Origin: an uncultured Ectothiorhodospiraceae bacterium
GTDB taxonomy: Bacteria; Pseudomonadota; Gammaproteobacteria; Nitrococcales; Nitrococcaceae
Assembly (NCBI GenBank): GCA_913061005.1
Contig: CAJXSH010000003.1
Coordinates: 1 to 64,000 of the forward strand
Direction: 5' to 3'
DNA: 64,000 nt
Part shown: positions 18,467-28,327 of the stretch, piece after piece
Numbering within the stretch: the first letter of the stretch is position 1
Layout: every line of letters starts with the position of its first letter
Program-made: the position numbers and the translations under genes
Notes under the pieces: model-generated
Told to the model about the DNA's origin: nothing
Database searches by the model: none
The model's input: the letters and a program-made list of their open reading frames with translations, nothing else

Positions 18467-19632
18467 TCCCCCTCCAGTCCGCGACGTGGTTTGATGGTCG
18501 CCCAGCCCCGACAACCAGGGCATTGCCAATGCAACTGCCGGGCTTCAAAACCACAGCTTACACAGGCATAGGGCAGCCGGTCGCTCAGCAGCGCCCGAAA
18601 GAGCTCGCGCAGCACCCCCAGGTCACGCTGACGCCGGCGGTCGCTGTCGGTGTTATCGATATTGAGCGCGATCAACCGATCGAGCCCCCGGACCGAAGGG
18701 CGCTCTCGCAGCTGCGTCGCCAGAAACTCGACCGCCGCCTTGCGTCCCTCGCGGGCCTGGATGATGTCGCTGAGCTTGAGGATGACCGACACGCCCGGGT
18801 AGCGACTGAGCAACCGGCGAAGGTCGTGGGCGAACTGATCCGATGCATCCAGCGCCTGGTAACAGCGCTCGAGCCGCGGCAGCACCTCGGGGATATAGTC
18901 GACATCCTGGGTCTCGACCTGCAGACAGGCGCGGATCGCCTGACGCCAGCGGCTCTGGCGCTCTTCGAGATCGCTTTGCAAAAGCGAGGCGCGCACGCAA
19001 TTGCGGTCATAGCTCCAGGCCCTTCGCAGCAGTGAGCGAATCTCGCCGGGCTCGGCGTGATCGCGCATCCGCGCCTCGGCCTGCTCGCAGGCAAACTGGG
19101 CCATCACCGGCCCCAGCGATTCGCCGGTGCTGCGCTGCAGCTGGCGGGCGATATCAATGGCCGACTCCCACTCCTTTTCCTGCTGGTAGATATCGAGCAG
19201 CGAGCGAAGGGCGGTCGCGCGGTGCTCGGGCAGGTCCATGGCTTCACGGAACAGGCTCTCGGCGCGATCGAGCAGACCCGCGGCCTGATAGTCCCGCGCC
19301 AGTTCTACCAGTGCGGCGGCGCGCTGTTCGGGCGCGAGGGAGGGCCGGGCGATCAGGTTCTGGTGGATGCGCACCGCCCGATCTGCCTCGCCGCGGCGGC
19401 GAAAGAGGTTACCCAGGGTGAGATGCGTCTCGACGGTGTCCTCGTCGAGCTCGACCATGCGGGTGAATACCTCGATGGCCCGGTCGGGTTCTTCGTTGAG
19501 CAGGTAGTTGAGCCCCTGGAAGTAATCGCGGGACAGCGACGGGGCCGGCTTTTGCGTGGTCTGTCCGCGCCGGCCGATCCACCAGCCGGAGAGGGCTGCC
19601 AACGGGAGTAGCAGCCAGAGCAGATACCACAT
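18463..19632 (-). CDS. lapB: Lipopolysaccharide assembly protein LapB (YciM)
   Basis: A 389-residue inner-membrane-anchored adaptor. An N-terminal membrane helix ([17 protein letters not shown]) is followed by TPR repeats and a C-terminal rubredoxin-like knuckle with CVSCG and CPGC metal ligands. LapB brings LpxC to the FtsH protease and so limits LPS synthesis. It lies directly after lapA and before pyrF, the conserved order. Confidence 0.95.
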   Translation of the reverse strand: MWYLLWLLLPLAALSGWWIGRRGQTTQKPAPSLSRDYFQGLNYLLNEEPDRAIEVFTRMVELDEDTVETHLTLGNLFRRRGEADRAVRIHQNLIARPSLAPEQRAAALVELARDYQAAGLLDRAESLFREAMDLPEHRATALRSLLDIYQQEKEWESAIDIARQLQRSTGESLGPVMAQFACEQAEARMRDHAEPGEIRSLLRRAWSYDRNCVRASLLQSDLEERQSRWRQAIRACLQVETQDVDYIPEVLPRLERCYQALDASDQFAHDLRRLLSRYPGVSVILKLSDIIQAREGRKAAVEFLATQLRERPSVRGLDRLIALNIDNTDSDRRRQRDLGVLRELFRALLSDRLPYACVSCGFEARQLHWQCPGCRGWATIKPRRGLEGE

Positions 19633-19634
19633 GG

Positions 19635-19928
19635 TCAGGGCGCGTTCCGAATCGGCAGCTTACGCAATTCGGAGAGTTCCTCCTGGGCAGAGGCCGCCTG
19701 CCGCCGCAGTCGGGCGAGCTGCCAGCGCTGGCGCAGGATCAGGCCGCCGGCGGCACCGGCGCCGATGATCACCCCGATGGCAAGGGCGATGACCAGCCAG
19801 AGCGAGGCCGGCAGCGTCATACGCCCTAAATAGAAATCCAGCGCCACCGGCTCGGGATTGAGCATGGCAAAACTAAGGCCCAGGGCCACCACCACCAGCG
19901 CTACCAACAGCGCCAGCAGCCGTTTCAC
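19635..19928 (-). CDS. lapA: Lipopolysaccharide assembly protein LapA (YciS)
   Basis: A 97-residue inner-membrane protein with two membrane helices (about residues 5-22 and 40-65) and a short C-terminal coiled coil ([18 protein letters not shown]). [12 protein letters not shown] is typical. The GTG start overlaps the ihfB stop as GTGA. It works with LapB in LPS assembly. Confidence 0.92.
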   Translation of the reverse strand: MKRLLALLVALVVVALGLSFAMLNPEPVALDFYLGRMTLPASLWLVIALAIGVIIGAGAAGGLILRQRWQLARLRRQAASAQEELSELRKLPIRNAP

Positions 19929-20230
19929 TGCGTTTCCCCTTCCCGGGCCCGGCCCTCATCAACCCGCTCGCGCATCTGTTTGCCGGGCTTGAAGTGCGGG
20001 ACATGCTTGCCCGGCAGCGAGACGGGCTCGCCGGTCTTGGGGTTGCGGCCAATGCGCGGCGGACGGTGATGCAGCGAGAAGCTGCCAAAGCCACGGATCT
20101 CGATCCGCTCGCCGCTGGCCAGGGACTCGCTCATCTGCTCGAGCATGGTCTTGACCGCCAGCTCAACATCCCGCTGCGCGAGATGCTGCTGCTTGCTGGC
20201 CATCAGCTCGATGAGCTCGGACTTGGTCAT
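19925..20230 (-). CDS. ihfB: Integration host factor subunit beta
   Basis: A 101-residue nucleoid protein that pairs with IhfA to bend DNA; relevant here because IHF often assists sigma-54 promoters. The intercalating proline loop and arm are present ([26 protein letters not shown]). I prefer the ATG at 20230 (MTKSELIE) because it matches IhfB of other species; six more residues could be read from 20248. It lies between rpsA and lapA in the conserved order. Confidence 0.96.
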   Translation of the reverse strand: MTKSELIELMASKQQHLAQRDVELAVKTMLEQMSESLASGERIEIRGFGSFSLHHRPPRIGRNPKTGEPVSLPGKHVPHFKPGKQMRERVDEGRAREGETQ

Positions 20231-20267
20231 GGATCGGGCATCACTCATCGATGGACAACGAGGGCTG

Positions 20268-21950
20268 TCAGCCCTCGTCTTCCTGGCCGCTCATCTGCTC
20301 TTTGAGCAGATCACCCAGGGTGGTGGTGCCGGCCGCCCCGGTGTTGCCGTAATCCTCGATGGCCTCGCGCTCGTCCTGCTGGTCCTTGGCGCGAACCGAG
20401 AGGCTGATCATGCGATTGCGCCGATCAACGGCCACGAACTTGGCCTCGACCGTGTCGCCCTCGTTGACCACCGAGCGGGCGTCCTCGACCCGCTCCTGGG
20501 CAAGATCGGCGGCCCGGATGTAGCCCTGCACCTCGTCTCCGAGGTCAATCACCGCGCCCTTGGCATCCACCTCGGTGGCGGTTCCCGTGACGATGGTGCC
20601 CTTGGGGTTGTTGGCAACCCACTGCGAGACCGGATCCTGGGCCAGCTGCTTGACGCCCAGGCTGATGCGCTCGCGCTCGGGGTCGACGGACAGCACCACG
20701 GCCTCGACTTCTTCGCCTTTCTGGAAGTCGCGGATGGCCTCTTCGCCGGTATCGCTCCAGGACAGGTCCGAGAGATGGACCAGCCCGTCGATGCCGCCTT
20801 CGAGGCCGACAAAGATGCCGAAATCGGTAATCGACTTGATCGCGCCGGTGACCCGATCGCCCTTGTTGTGGGTGGCGGCAAACTCGTCCCAGGGGTTGGG
20901 CTGGCACTGCTTCATGCCAAGCGAGATCCGGCGGCGCTCTTCGTCGATGTCGAGGATCATCACCTCGACCTCGTCGCCGATGGACACCATCTTCGCCGGG
21001 TTGACGTTCTTGTTGGTCCAGTCCATCTCCGAGACATGCACCAGCCCCTCGACGCCCTCTTCGATCTCGACGAACGAGCCGTAGTCGGTGATGTTGGTGA
21101 CCTTGCCCACCACGCGGCTGCCCTCGGGGTAGCGCGCGGCAATGGCCTCCCACGGATCCTCGCCCAGCTGTTTGAGGCCCAGCGAGACGCGATTGCGCTC
21201 GCGATCGAACTTCAGCACCTTGACGTCGATTTCCTGGCCGACATCGACCACCTCCGACGGATGCTTGACGCGACGCCAGGCCATATCGGTGATATGCAGC
21301 AGCCCGTCGATGCCGCCAAGATCGACGAATGCACCATAGTCGGTGAGGTTCTTGACGATGCCCTTGAGGGTCTGGCCCTCCTGGAGCTTCTCGAGCAGTG
21401 CCTCGCGCTCGGCGCTGTATTCCTCTTCGACCACGGCTCGGCGCGAGACCACCACGTTGTTGCGACGGGCATCCAGCTTGATGACCTTGAACTCGAGCTC
21501 TTTGCCCTCGAGGTAGGTGGTGTCGCGGACCGGGCGGATGTCCACCAGCGAGCCCGGCAGAAAGGCGCGGATATGCCCCAGATCGACGGTGAAGCCGCCC
21601 TTGACCTTGCCGCTGATGTGTCCGTTGACAGTCTCGGATCCTTCGTAGGCCGCCTCGAGTACCCGCCAGGCGCGCGCACGCTTGGCCTTCTCGCGGGACA
21701 GGCGGGTTTCGCCGCCACCATCTTCGACGGCATCCAGAGCCACTTCGACGTCATCGCCGACGTTCACCTCGACGTTGCCTTCTTCGTCGGTGAACTGTTT
21801 CAGCGGAATCACCGCTTCGGACTTCAGGCCGGCGTTGACAATGACATCTTCGCCATCGATCGCCACGACCTGTGCATTGACGATGGACCCCGGGCGCATG
21901 TCGGTCTGCGCCAGGCTCTGTTCAAAAAGTTCTGCAAAGCTTTCGCTCAT
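20268..21950 (-). CDS. rpsA: 30S ribosomal protein S1
   Basis: A 560-residue protein with six S1 RNA-binding repeats, the full gammaproteobacterial form. Repeated signatures include [41 protein letters not shown] and [21 protein letters not shown]. The start at 21950 ([11 protein letters not shown]) matches E. coli S1; the longer reading runs into the leader. The 76-base cmk-rpsA gap probably holds an rpsA promoter, which I cannot locate with confidence. Confidence 0.98.
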   Translation of the reverse strand: MSESFAELFEQSLAQTDMRPGSIVNAQVVAIDGEDVIVNAGLKSEAVIPLKQFTDEEGNVEVNVGDDVEVALDAVEDGGGETRLSREKAKRARAWRVLEAAYEGSETVNGHISGKVKGGFTVDLGHIRAFLPGSLVDIRPVRDTTYLEGKELEFKVIKLDARRNNVVVSRRAVVEEEYSAEREALLEKLQEGQTLKGIVKNLTDYGAFVDLGGIDGLLHITDMAWRRVKHPSEVVDVGQEIDVKVLKFDRERNRVSLGLKQLGEDPWEAIAARYPEGSRVVGKVTNITDYGSFVEIEEGVEGLVHVSEMDWTNKNVNPAKMVSIGDEVEVMILDIDEERRRISLGMKQCQPNPWDEFAATHNKGDRVTGAIKSITDFGIFVGLEGGIDGLVHLSDLSWSDTGEEAIRDFQKGEEVEAVVLSVDPERERISLGVKQLAQDPVSQWVANNPKGTIVTGTATEVDAKGAVIDLGDEVQGYIRAADLAQERVEDARSVVNEGDTVEAKFVAVDRRNRMISLSVRAKDQQDEREAIEDYGNTGAAGTTTLGDLLKEQMSGQEDEG

Positions 21951-22026
21951 GGGATGATTTGATCCGGGACCGCGGGACGATCCAGTTGTTGTTGAAAACC
22001 CGGTATCCGACAGGCGAATACCCCCT

Positions 22027-22704
22027 TTATCCACTGGCGCGGTTGCCCACCTGCGCCAGCACCCTGGCGATGACCGCCTCGATGGGCATCGCTGTTGAGT
22101 CGATCACCACCGCATCTTCTGCCGGCTTGAGCGGGGCGACGGCGCGGTTCATGTCGCGCTCGTCCCTCGCTTGCATATCCTGCAAAAGATCCGCCAGATT
22201 AGCACTGACACCCTGCTCCATCAACTGCTTATGGCGCCGGCGGGCGCGTTCCTCGGCGGTTGCGGTGAGGTAGATCTTGACCGCCGCATCCGGGAAAACC
22301 ACCGTGCCCATATCCCGGCCATCGGCAACCAGCCCCGGGGGCTTCTGAAAGCCGCGCTGGCGATCCAGCAGCGCGGTGCGTACCGCCGGGTCGGCGGCGA
22401 GCTCCGAGGCCCGCACGCCACAGGCCTCGCTGCGGATTGCCCCGGAGACCACCTCGCCGTCGAGCAACACCTCGCCGGCGTATGGGCCGCGGGTCGGAAA
22501 ATCGATATCCAGGCCCCGGGCCAGCGTCTCGAGCGTTGCGGTCTGGGTAGGCTCGACGCCGCGCTGCAGACTGGCCAGCGCCAGCAGTCGATAAATGGCG
22601 CCACTGTCGAGCAGGTGCCAGCCCAGTGACTCGGCAACCGCCCGCGCGATGGTGCCTTTGCCCGCGCCGCCGGGCCCGTCGATGGTGACAACCGGCGCAC
22701 TCAT
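22027..22704 (-). CDS. cmk: Cytidylate kinase
   Basis: A 225-residue kinase that phosphorylates CMP and dCMP. The P-loop [15 protein letters not shown] is at the N-terminus, with LDSGAIYR for CMP binding, [15 protein letters not shown] and a LID region [11 protein letters not shown]. The start overlaps the aroA stop by 4 bases. Confidence 0.97.
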   Translation of the reverse strand: MSAPVVTIDGPGGAGKGTIARAVAESLGWHLLDSGAIYRLLALASLQRGVEPTQTATLETLARGLDIDFPTRGPYAGEVLLDGEVVSGAIRSEACGVRASELAADPAVRTALLDRQRGFQKPPGLVADGRDMGTVVFPDAAVKIYLTATAEERARRRHKQLMEQGVSANLADLLQDMQARDERDMNRAVAPLKPAEDAVVIDSTAMPIEAVIARVLAQVGNRASG

Positions 22705-24029
22705 CCGGCTTGCTCCTCGACCGCAATGGGCAGCCCGGCCGAGCGGGCCAGCCCCGCAAAGCCCGGGAACGAAGTATCCACCTCGGCGCAGCCGTCGATG
22801 ACAATGGGCCCGTCGGCCACCAGCCCGGCCATGGCAAAGGCCATGGCCACCCGGTGATCGCCCTGGGCCTGCACATGCCCCCCCGCGAGGCGACCGCCCT
22901 CAATCCGGATCCCGTCGGGCAGCGCCTCGACCTGTACCCCCAGGCGTTCAAGGCCGGTGGCCATCACGGCGATGCGGTCGCTTTCTTTGACGCGAAGTTC
23001 CTCTGCGCCCCGCAGCAGCGTCTCTCCCCGGGCGCAGGCCGCGGCGATGAAAAGCGCCGGAAACTCATCAATGGCAACCGGCACGAGCGAGGGCGGGATC
23101 TCGATGCCCTCGAGCGAGGCCGCCTGGATGCGGATATCGCCGACCGGTTCGCCGGCGCCGTCGCCTTTGGGGATCACCTCAAGATCGGCGCCCATGCGCT
23201 TTAAGATCTCCACGACCCCGGTGCGGGTCGGGTTGAGGCCCACATCGAGCAGGGTCACCGCTTCGCCGGCGCCGATCGCGGCGCCGACCAGAAAGAATGC
23301 CGCCGAGGAGATATCCGCCGGCACCTGGATCGAGCCGCCGGTCAGTCGACCATGGCCGGTCAGGGCGACCCGCCGGCCGTCCACCTCGACGGGATAACCC
23401 AGGGCCTGGAGCATGCGTTCGGTGTGATCGCGGGTGATGCCCGGCTCGGTCACAGCGGTCTCGCCCCGGGCATAGAGCCCGGCAAGGAGCACCGCCGATT
23501 TGACCTGGGCACTGGCCATGGGCAGCGGGTAGTCGATGCCCATAAGCGATGTCACCGGCTGGATGCCCAGGGGCGCGGTGCCCTTGTCACTGGTGACGAT
23601 ATCCGCCCCCATCTGCCCGAGGGGTTCGGTGACCCGACGCATGGGCCGGTTCATCAGCGATTGATCGCCGATCAGCGTCGTCGCAAAGCGCTGACCGCAG
23701 AGCAGCCCGGTGAGCAGCCGCATCGAGGTGCCGGAATTGCCAAGATCGAGGGGCTCGTCCGGGGCACTCAGCCCGTGCAGGCCGACGCCGTGGATGGTCA
23801 GCGCACCCGCCTCGGGGCCGTCGATCCGCACCCCCAGTGCGCGCATCGCCGCCAGGGTTGCCATGGCATCGTCGCCTTCCAGAAAACCGCGCACCCGGGT
23901 CACTCCCTCGGCCACCGACCCCAGCATCACCGCGCGATGCGAGACACTCTTGTCACCGGGGACCCGGATGTCGCCGGACAATGACCCGCCGGGCTCGATG
24001 ATGAATCGGCGTTGGTTGGCATGGCTCAT
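22701..24029 (-). CDS. aroA: 3-phosphoshikimate 1-carboxyvinyltransferase (EPSP synthase)
   Basis: A 442-residue shikimate pathway enzyme. Expected motifs are GDKSVSHRAVML (phosphoshikimate binding), LDLGNSGTSMRLLTGLLCG, RPMRRV, and near the C-terminus RVKESDRIAVMA-type and GDHRVAMAFAMAG. It is a separate protein here; in Pseudomonas the tyrA and aroA functions are fused. Lies 18 bases after tyrA. Confidence 0.97.
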   Translation of the reverse strand: MSHANQRRFIIEPGGSLSGDIRVPGDKSVSHRAVMLGSVAEGVTRVRGFLEGDDAMATLAAMRALGVRIDGPEAGALTIHGVGLHGLSAPDEPLDLGNSGTSMRLLTGLLCGQRFATTLIGDQSLMNRPMRRVTEPLGQMGADIVTSDKGTAPLGIQPVTSLMGIDYPLPMASAQVKSAVLLAGLYARGETAVTEPGITRDHTERMLQALGYPVEVDGRRVALTGHGRLTGGSIQVPADISSAAFFLVGAAIGAGEAVTLLDVGLNPTRTGVVEILKRMGADLEVIPKGDGAGEPVGDIRIQAASLEGIEIPPSLVPVAIDEFPALFIAAACARGETLLRGAEELRVKESDRIAVMATGLERLGVQVEALPDGIRIEGGRLAGGHVQAQGDHRVAMAFAMAGLVADGPIVIDGCAEVDTSFPGFAGLARSAGLPIAVEEQAG

Positions 24030-24047
24030 CGGTGGCGGGGCTCCGGA

Positions 24048-24926
24048 TTAGTCTTCAAAACGATGGCGGTTGGCATCCCGGGTGGCCTTGGCGCTTGCGA
24101 ACACCGACTCCAGCCCCGCGGCATCGGCCGATTCGATGAGCCGGGCCAGTTCGGTGAGGTCGCGTTGATAATCACCCAGTGCCGAGAGGATCGCCTCGCG
24201 ATTGCCCAGGCAGACGTCCCGCCACATCACCGGATCACTTGAGGCGATCCGGGTGAAATCGCGAAAGCCGCCGGCCGCATAGTCGAGGATTTCCTCATGA
24301 TCGGGCGCCCGCGAGAGCATATCCACCAGCCCGAAGGCGAGCATGTGCGGCAGATGCGAGGTCATCGCCAGCATCCGGTCGTGATGGGCCACCGACATGG
24401 TGGTCACCGTCGCCCCGGCGGCCTGCCACATCGCGGTAATGGTCTCGGTGGCGCCGGGCCGGGTTGCCCGGGTGGGGGTGAGGATGACCCGACGGTTCTG
24501 GTAAAGCGCGGCAAAGGCGGCTTCAACGCCGCTGTGTTCGGTGCCGGCGATGGGATGCCCCGGGACGAACCCACCCGGCAGACCGTCGAGCACGCGCTCG
24601 ACATCGGCCACGACACAACCTTTGGCGCTGCCCACATCCGTGAGCACTGCATCCGCCGGCAGCGCCGGTGCCAACTGCGCTAGCACCGGGGCAACCGCCC
24701 CGAGCGGGACACCCAGCACCACCACATCCGCCTGGGCGACGACCTGATGCGGGTCGGTACTGAATCGATCGATGGCGCCAAGGGCGCGGGCCTTCTCGAG
24801 CCGCTGAGGGTCGCGGCCAAAGCCGGTGACCTCACCGGCCGCGCCGGCGGCACGCAGCGCCAGTCCCAGCGAACCGGTGATCAGCCCGACGCCGACCAGA
24901 CAGATGCTACGCGGCTGAGCATCCAC
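24048..24926 (-). CDS. tyrA: Prephenate dehydrogenase
   Basis: A 292-residue NAD-dependent enzyme of tyrosine synthesis. The dinucleotide motif is GVGLITGSLGLALRAAG, followed by VVLGVPLGAV, DVGSAKG, GHPIAGTEHSGV and SHLPHMLAF, all typical of monofunctional TyrA. The start is GTG at 24926, six bases after pheA. Aromatic feedback domains are absent. Confidence 0.95.
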   Translation of the reverse strand: MDAQPRSICLVGVGLITGSLGLALRAAGAAGEVTGFGRDPQRLEKARALGAIDRFSTDPHQVVAQADVVVLGVPLGAVAPVLAQLAPALPADAVLTDVGSAKGCVVADVERVLDGLPGGFVPGHPIAGTEHSGVEAAFAALYQNRRVILTPTRATRPGATETITAMWQAAGATVTTMSVAHHDRMLAMTSHLPHMLAFGLVDMLSRAPDHEEILDYAAGGFRDFTRIASSDPVMWRDVCLGNREAILSALGDYQRDLTELARLIESADAAGLESVFASAKATRDANRHRFED

Positions 24927-24932
24927 CGGTCT

Positions 24933-26015
24933 CTAGGCCACCGACCGCGGGTACGACCCGAGAATCTTCAAAAGGCTGGCCAGCCTCTGCATCTCGCCGA
25001 GGGCGCGTTTGAGCGCCGGATCGTCGGCATGCCCTTCGAGGTCGATGAAAAACACATACTCCCACATGCCCTCGGGCGAGGGACGGGATTCCAGCCGGGT
25101 CATGTTAAGGCCATAACGCGCCAGCGGCGCCAGCAGACCGGCCAGGCCGCCGGGCTGATTCTCGCGGGCAATGACCAGTGAGGTCTTGTCCTCGCCCGTG
25201 GGTTCCGGGCTTTCCTTGCCCAGCACCAGAAAGCGCGTGCTGTTGGCCGTGCCGTCCTGAATGGCCGGCTGCCGGATGGTCAGTTGATAGCGCTCGGCGG
25301 CGGCGTCCGAGGCAATCGCCGCCGCGCCGGGCTCTTCGGCCGCTCGACGCGCCGCCTCGGCGGTGCTCGAGACCGCGACCCGCTCGATGCCGGGCAGATG
25401 GGTTTCGAGCCACAGCCGGCACTGGGCAAGCCCCTGTTGATGCGAATAGACCGCAGTGACCGCCGACAGATCCTCGGCCCGGGTGGCCAGGTTCTGGACA
25501 ATCGGCAGCTCGACCTCGCCGACGATCTGCAGCGGCGAGGACAGGAGTCGATCCAGGGTATGGCTGACCATCCCTTCGGTGGAGTTCTCTACCGGCACCA
25601 CGCCGTATTCGGCACCGCCGGATTCCACCTCGCGGAAGACGGCATCGATGCCGTCGAGCGGCAGGCTATGGATGGCGTGGCCAAAATGCTTGAGCGCCGC
25701 CTCCTGGGTGAAGGTCCCCTCCGGCCCGAGGAAGGCGACCCGCAACGGACGCTGCAGGGCAAGGCAAGCGGACATGACCTCGCGGAACAGCCGGGTAATG
25801 GCCTCGTCGTCGAGCGGGCCCTGATTGATGTCGCGAACCCGCCGCAGAACTTCGGCTTCGCGGGCCGGGCGATAGAAATCGCCCACCTCGCCATCGGCGG
25901 CCTTGACCCGGGCCACTTCGGCCGCGGCCCGGGCTCGCTCGTTGACCAGCCGGAGCAGCTCGTCGTCGATGCTGTCGATTTGTGCCCGAATGGCCTTCAG
26001 CGGTTCTTCGCTCAC
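24933..26015 (-). CDS. pheA: Bifunctional chorismate mutase / prephenate dehydratase
   Basis: A 360-residue enzyme. Residues 1-90 are an AroQ-type chorismate mutase (RAQIDSIDDELLRLVNERARAAAEVARVK). The prephenate dehydratase domain follows (AFLGPEGTFTQEAA, PVENSTEGMV, and TRFLVLG), and a C-terminal ACT domain for phenylalanine feedback (QPGGLAGLLAPLARYGLNMTRLESRPS). The start is GTG with GGGGAG upstream. It lies between serA and tyrA. Confidence 0.96.
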   Translation of the reverse strand: MSEEPLKAIRAQIDSIDDELLRLVNERARAAAEVARVKAADGEVGDFYRPAREAEVLRRVRDINQGPLDDEAITRLFREVMSACLALQRPLRVAFLGPEGTFTQEAALKHFGHAIHSLPLDGIDAVFREVESGGAEYGVVPVENSTEGMVSHTLDRLLSSPLQIVGEVELPIVQNLATRAEDLSAVTAVYSHQQGLAQCRLWLETHLPGIERVAVSSTAEAARRAAEEPGAAAIASDAAAERYQLTIRQPAIQDGTANSTRFLVLGKESPEPTGEDKTSLVIARENQPGGLAGLLAPLARYGLNMTRLESRPSPEGMWEYVFFIDLEGHADDPALKRALGEMQRLASLLKILGSYPRSVA

Positions 26016-26030
26016 GGCCTCACTCCCCTG

Positions 26031-27200
26031 CTATTCGATCACGCGAACGGCGAGCACCCCTTCGGTCTGTCGCAGGCGCTCGACCACATCCCCCGGCAGT
26101 TTGCCGTCGATATCGACCACGCTGTAGGCGAGATCCCCACGGGATTTGTTGTACATATCCGCAATATTGAGCCCGGCCTCGGCCACCGCCGAGGAAATCT
26201 GCCCGAGCATGTTGGGCACGTTGGCGTTGGCCACGGTCAGCCGATCGCCGCTGCCGTTGCGTGGCAGCACCAGCTCGGGGAAATTCACCGAGTTCATGAT
26301 GTTGCCCGTCTCGAGAAAATCCCGGACCTCGTCGGCGGCCATGATGGCGCAGTTCTCCTGCGCCTCGTTGGTCGATGCCCCGATATGCGGCAGCGCCACC
26401 ACCGCGTCGTGGCCCTTGAGCGCCGCCGACGGGAAATCGCAGACATAGCTGCGCATCCGCCCGGCGTCCAGCGCAGCGACCACGGCGTTGTCATCGACAA
26501 TCCCGGCGCGGGCGAAATTGAGCAGCACCAGCCCCTCGCGGGCGGCGGCGAGCCGTGAGCCATTGATCATGCCCCGGGTGTCGTCGGTCTCGGGGACATG
26601 GAGGGTGACGACATCCGCCGCGGCCATGACCTCATCGACGCTATGGGCACGGCGCACGCCGGCTTCCAGGTTCCAGGCGCTGCGCACGGTGATCTGCGGG
26701 TCGTAGCCGATGACGTTCATGCCCAGCGCCTTGGCGGCATTGGCGACGTTAACGCCAATCGCTCCCAGACCCACCACGCCCAGGGTCCGGCCGGGCAGCT
26801 CGAAACCGGTAAAGCGCTTCTTCTCGGCCTCGGCCTGCTTGTTCATGGCCGCATCGTCGCCCTCGAGGGTCTGGGCAAACGCCCAGGCGGGACAGATATT
26901 GCGGGCGGCCAGGAACATCCCGGCGAGCACCAGCTCTTTGACGGCGTTGGCGTTGGCGCCCGGGGCGTTGAACACCGGAATGCCCCGCTCGCTCATCGCC
27001 TCGACGGGGATGTTGTTCACCCCCGCGCCGGCGCGGCCGACGGCCTTCAAGGTCTCCGGTACCGCCCAGTCATGGAGCTTGGCCGATCGCAGCAGCACCG
27101 CATCGGGCTGCTGGATTTCCGAAGACACCTCGAAGCGCTCCCGCGGCAGCCGATCCAATCCGCGAGCCGAAATATTGTTGAATGTCAGGACTTTAAACAT
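26031..27200 (-). CDS. serA: D-3-phosphoglycerate dehydrogenase
   Basis: A 389-residue enzyme that starts serine synthesis. Catalytic motifs are GAGVNNIPVEA, the NAD site GVVGLGAIGVNVANAA, and LLNFARAGIVDD; the histidine lies in ALPHIGASTNEAQ. A C-terminal ACT domain (NIADMYNKSRGDLAYSVVDID) is present. The start (MFKVLTFNN) follows GAGGAAT. It is sandwiched between serC and pheA, so two serine genes interrupt the usual gyrA-serC-pheA order. Confidence 0.95.
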   Translation of the reverse strand: MFKVLTFNNISARGLDRLPRERFEVSSEIQQPDAVLLRSAKLHDWAVPETLKAVGRAGAGVNNIPVEAMSERGIPVFNAPGANANAVKELVLAGMFLAARNICPAWAFAQTLEGDDAAMNKQAEAEKKRFTGFELPGRTLGVVGLGAIGVNVANAAKALGMNVIGYDPQITVRSAWNLEAGVRRAHSVDEVMAAADVVTLHVPETDDTRGMINGSRLAAAREGLVLLNFARAGIVDDNAVVAALDAGRMRSYVCDFPSAALKGHDAVVALPHIGASTNEAQENCAIMAADEVRDFLETGNIMNSVNFPELVLPRNGSGDRLTVANANVPNMLGQISSAVAEAGLNIADMYNKSRGDLAYSVVDIDGKLPGDVVERLRQTEGVLAVRVIE

Positions 27201-27210
27201 TATTCCTCGA

Positions 27211-28293
27211 TTAGCCGTGACGTTTTTCGAAATCCGCCATGAACTCGATGAGCGCATCCACCCCGGCCTCGGGCATGGCGTTGTAGATGCTCGCCCGCAT
27301 ACCGCCCACCGAGCGGTGCCCCTTGAGGGTGCTCAGCCCGGCCGACTCGGCCTCGGACAGAAACTGCCCATCCAGGCTGTCATCGGCGAGCACGAACGGA
27401 ACGTTCATCCAGGATCGGGCCGAGGGCTCGACCGGGTTGCGGTAGAAAGCCGACCCGTCGATGGCCGCGTAGAGCTTGCTGGCCTTTTGATGGTTGCGCT
27501 CGGCCATAACCTCCAGTCCGCCCTCGCCCTTGAGCCACTGGAATACCAGCCCGGCGATGTAGAGGCTGTAGGTGGCCGGCGTGTTGAGCATCGAGTCGGC
27601 CTCGGCCTGGCGCTTGTAATCCCAGATCGATGGCGTCAACGGGCTGGCACGATCGAGCAGATCGTCGCGCACGATCACCACCGTCAGCCCGGCCGGGCCA
27701 AAGTTCTTCTGCGCCCCGGCGTAGATCACGCCAAAGCGCGAGACATCCAGCGGCCGCGAGAGAAAGGTCGAGGACATGTCACTGACCAGCGGGACATCGC
27801 CGCTGTCCGGGATGTCCGCAAACTCCACGCCGGTGATGGTCTCGTTGGCGCAATAATGCAGGTAGGCGGCCTGCGGGTCGCACTGCCAGGTCGCCTGCGC
27901 CGGGATGCCCATCGGGTCACCCTTGCCGCCTTCGGCCACCACGTTGACCCGGGTGTACTTGCCGGCCTCGGCGATGGCCTTCTTCGACCAGCTGCCGGTA
28001 TTGACGTAGTCCACCACCGGCGCGTCGCCGACCAGATTGAGTGGCACCGCAGCGAACTGCGCGGTGGCGCCACCCTGTAGAAAAAGCACCCGGTAGTTAT
28101 CCGGCACGGCGAGGAGCTCGCGCAGGTCCGCTTCGGCCTGCTCGGCGATGCTCACAAACGCCTTGCCCCGATGACTCATCTCCATGACCGACATACCGGT
28201 GCCGTGCCAGTCGAGCATCTCCTCGGCTGCCTGGCGAAGAACCGGCTCGGGCAGCGTCGCCGGACCGGCACTGAAATTGAATACACGCGACAT
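27211..28293 (-). CDS. serC: Phosphoserine aminotransferase
   Basis: A 360-residue PLP enzyme that makes phosphoserine and also serves pyridoxine synthesis. Recognisable segments are NFSAGPATLPEPVL at the N-terminus, VLFLQGGATAQFAAVPLNL, VSDMSSTFLSRPLDVSRFGVIYAGAQKNFGPAG with the PLP lysine (AQK), and a C-terminal GMRASIYNAMPEAGVDAL. GGGAG precedes the ATG at 28293. It lies 34 bases after gyrA. Confidence 0.97.
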   Translation of the reverse strand: MSRVFNFSAGPATLPEPVLRQAAEEMLDWHGTGMSVMEMSHRGKAFVSIAEQAEADLRELLAVPDNYRVLFLQGGATAQFAAVPLNLVGDAPVVDYVNTGSWSKKAIAEAGKYTRVNVVAEGGKGDPMGIPAQATWQCDPQAAYLHYCANETITGVEFADIPDSGDVPLVSDMSSTFLSRPLDVSRFGVIYAGAQKNFGPAGLTVVIVRDDLLDRASPLTPSIWDYKRQAEADSMLNTPATYSLYIAGLVFQWLKGEGGLEVMAERNHQKASKLYAAIDGSAFYRNPVEPSARSWMNVPFVLADDSLDGQFLSEAESAGLSTLKGHRSVGGMRASIYNAMPEAGVDALIEFMADFEKRHG

Positions 28294-28327
28294 ACTGCGC
28301 TCCCGCTTTAATGGGTTGATGGGCGGA

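Noticed and set aside
20145..21962. 605-codon plus-strand frame opposite rpsA.
   Set aside because: Repetitive translation simply mirrors the S1 repeats on the other strand.
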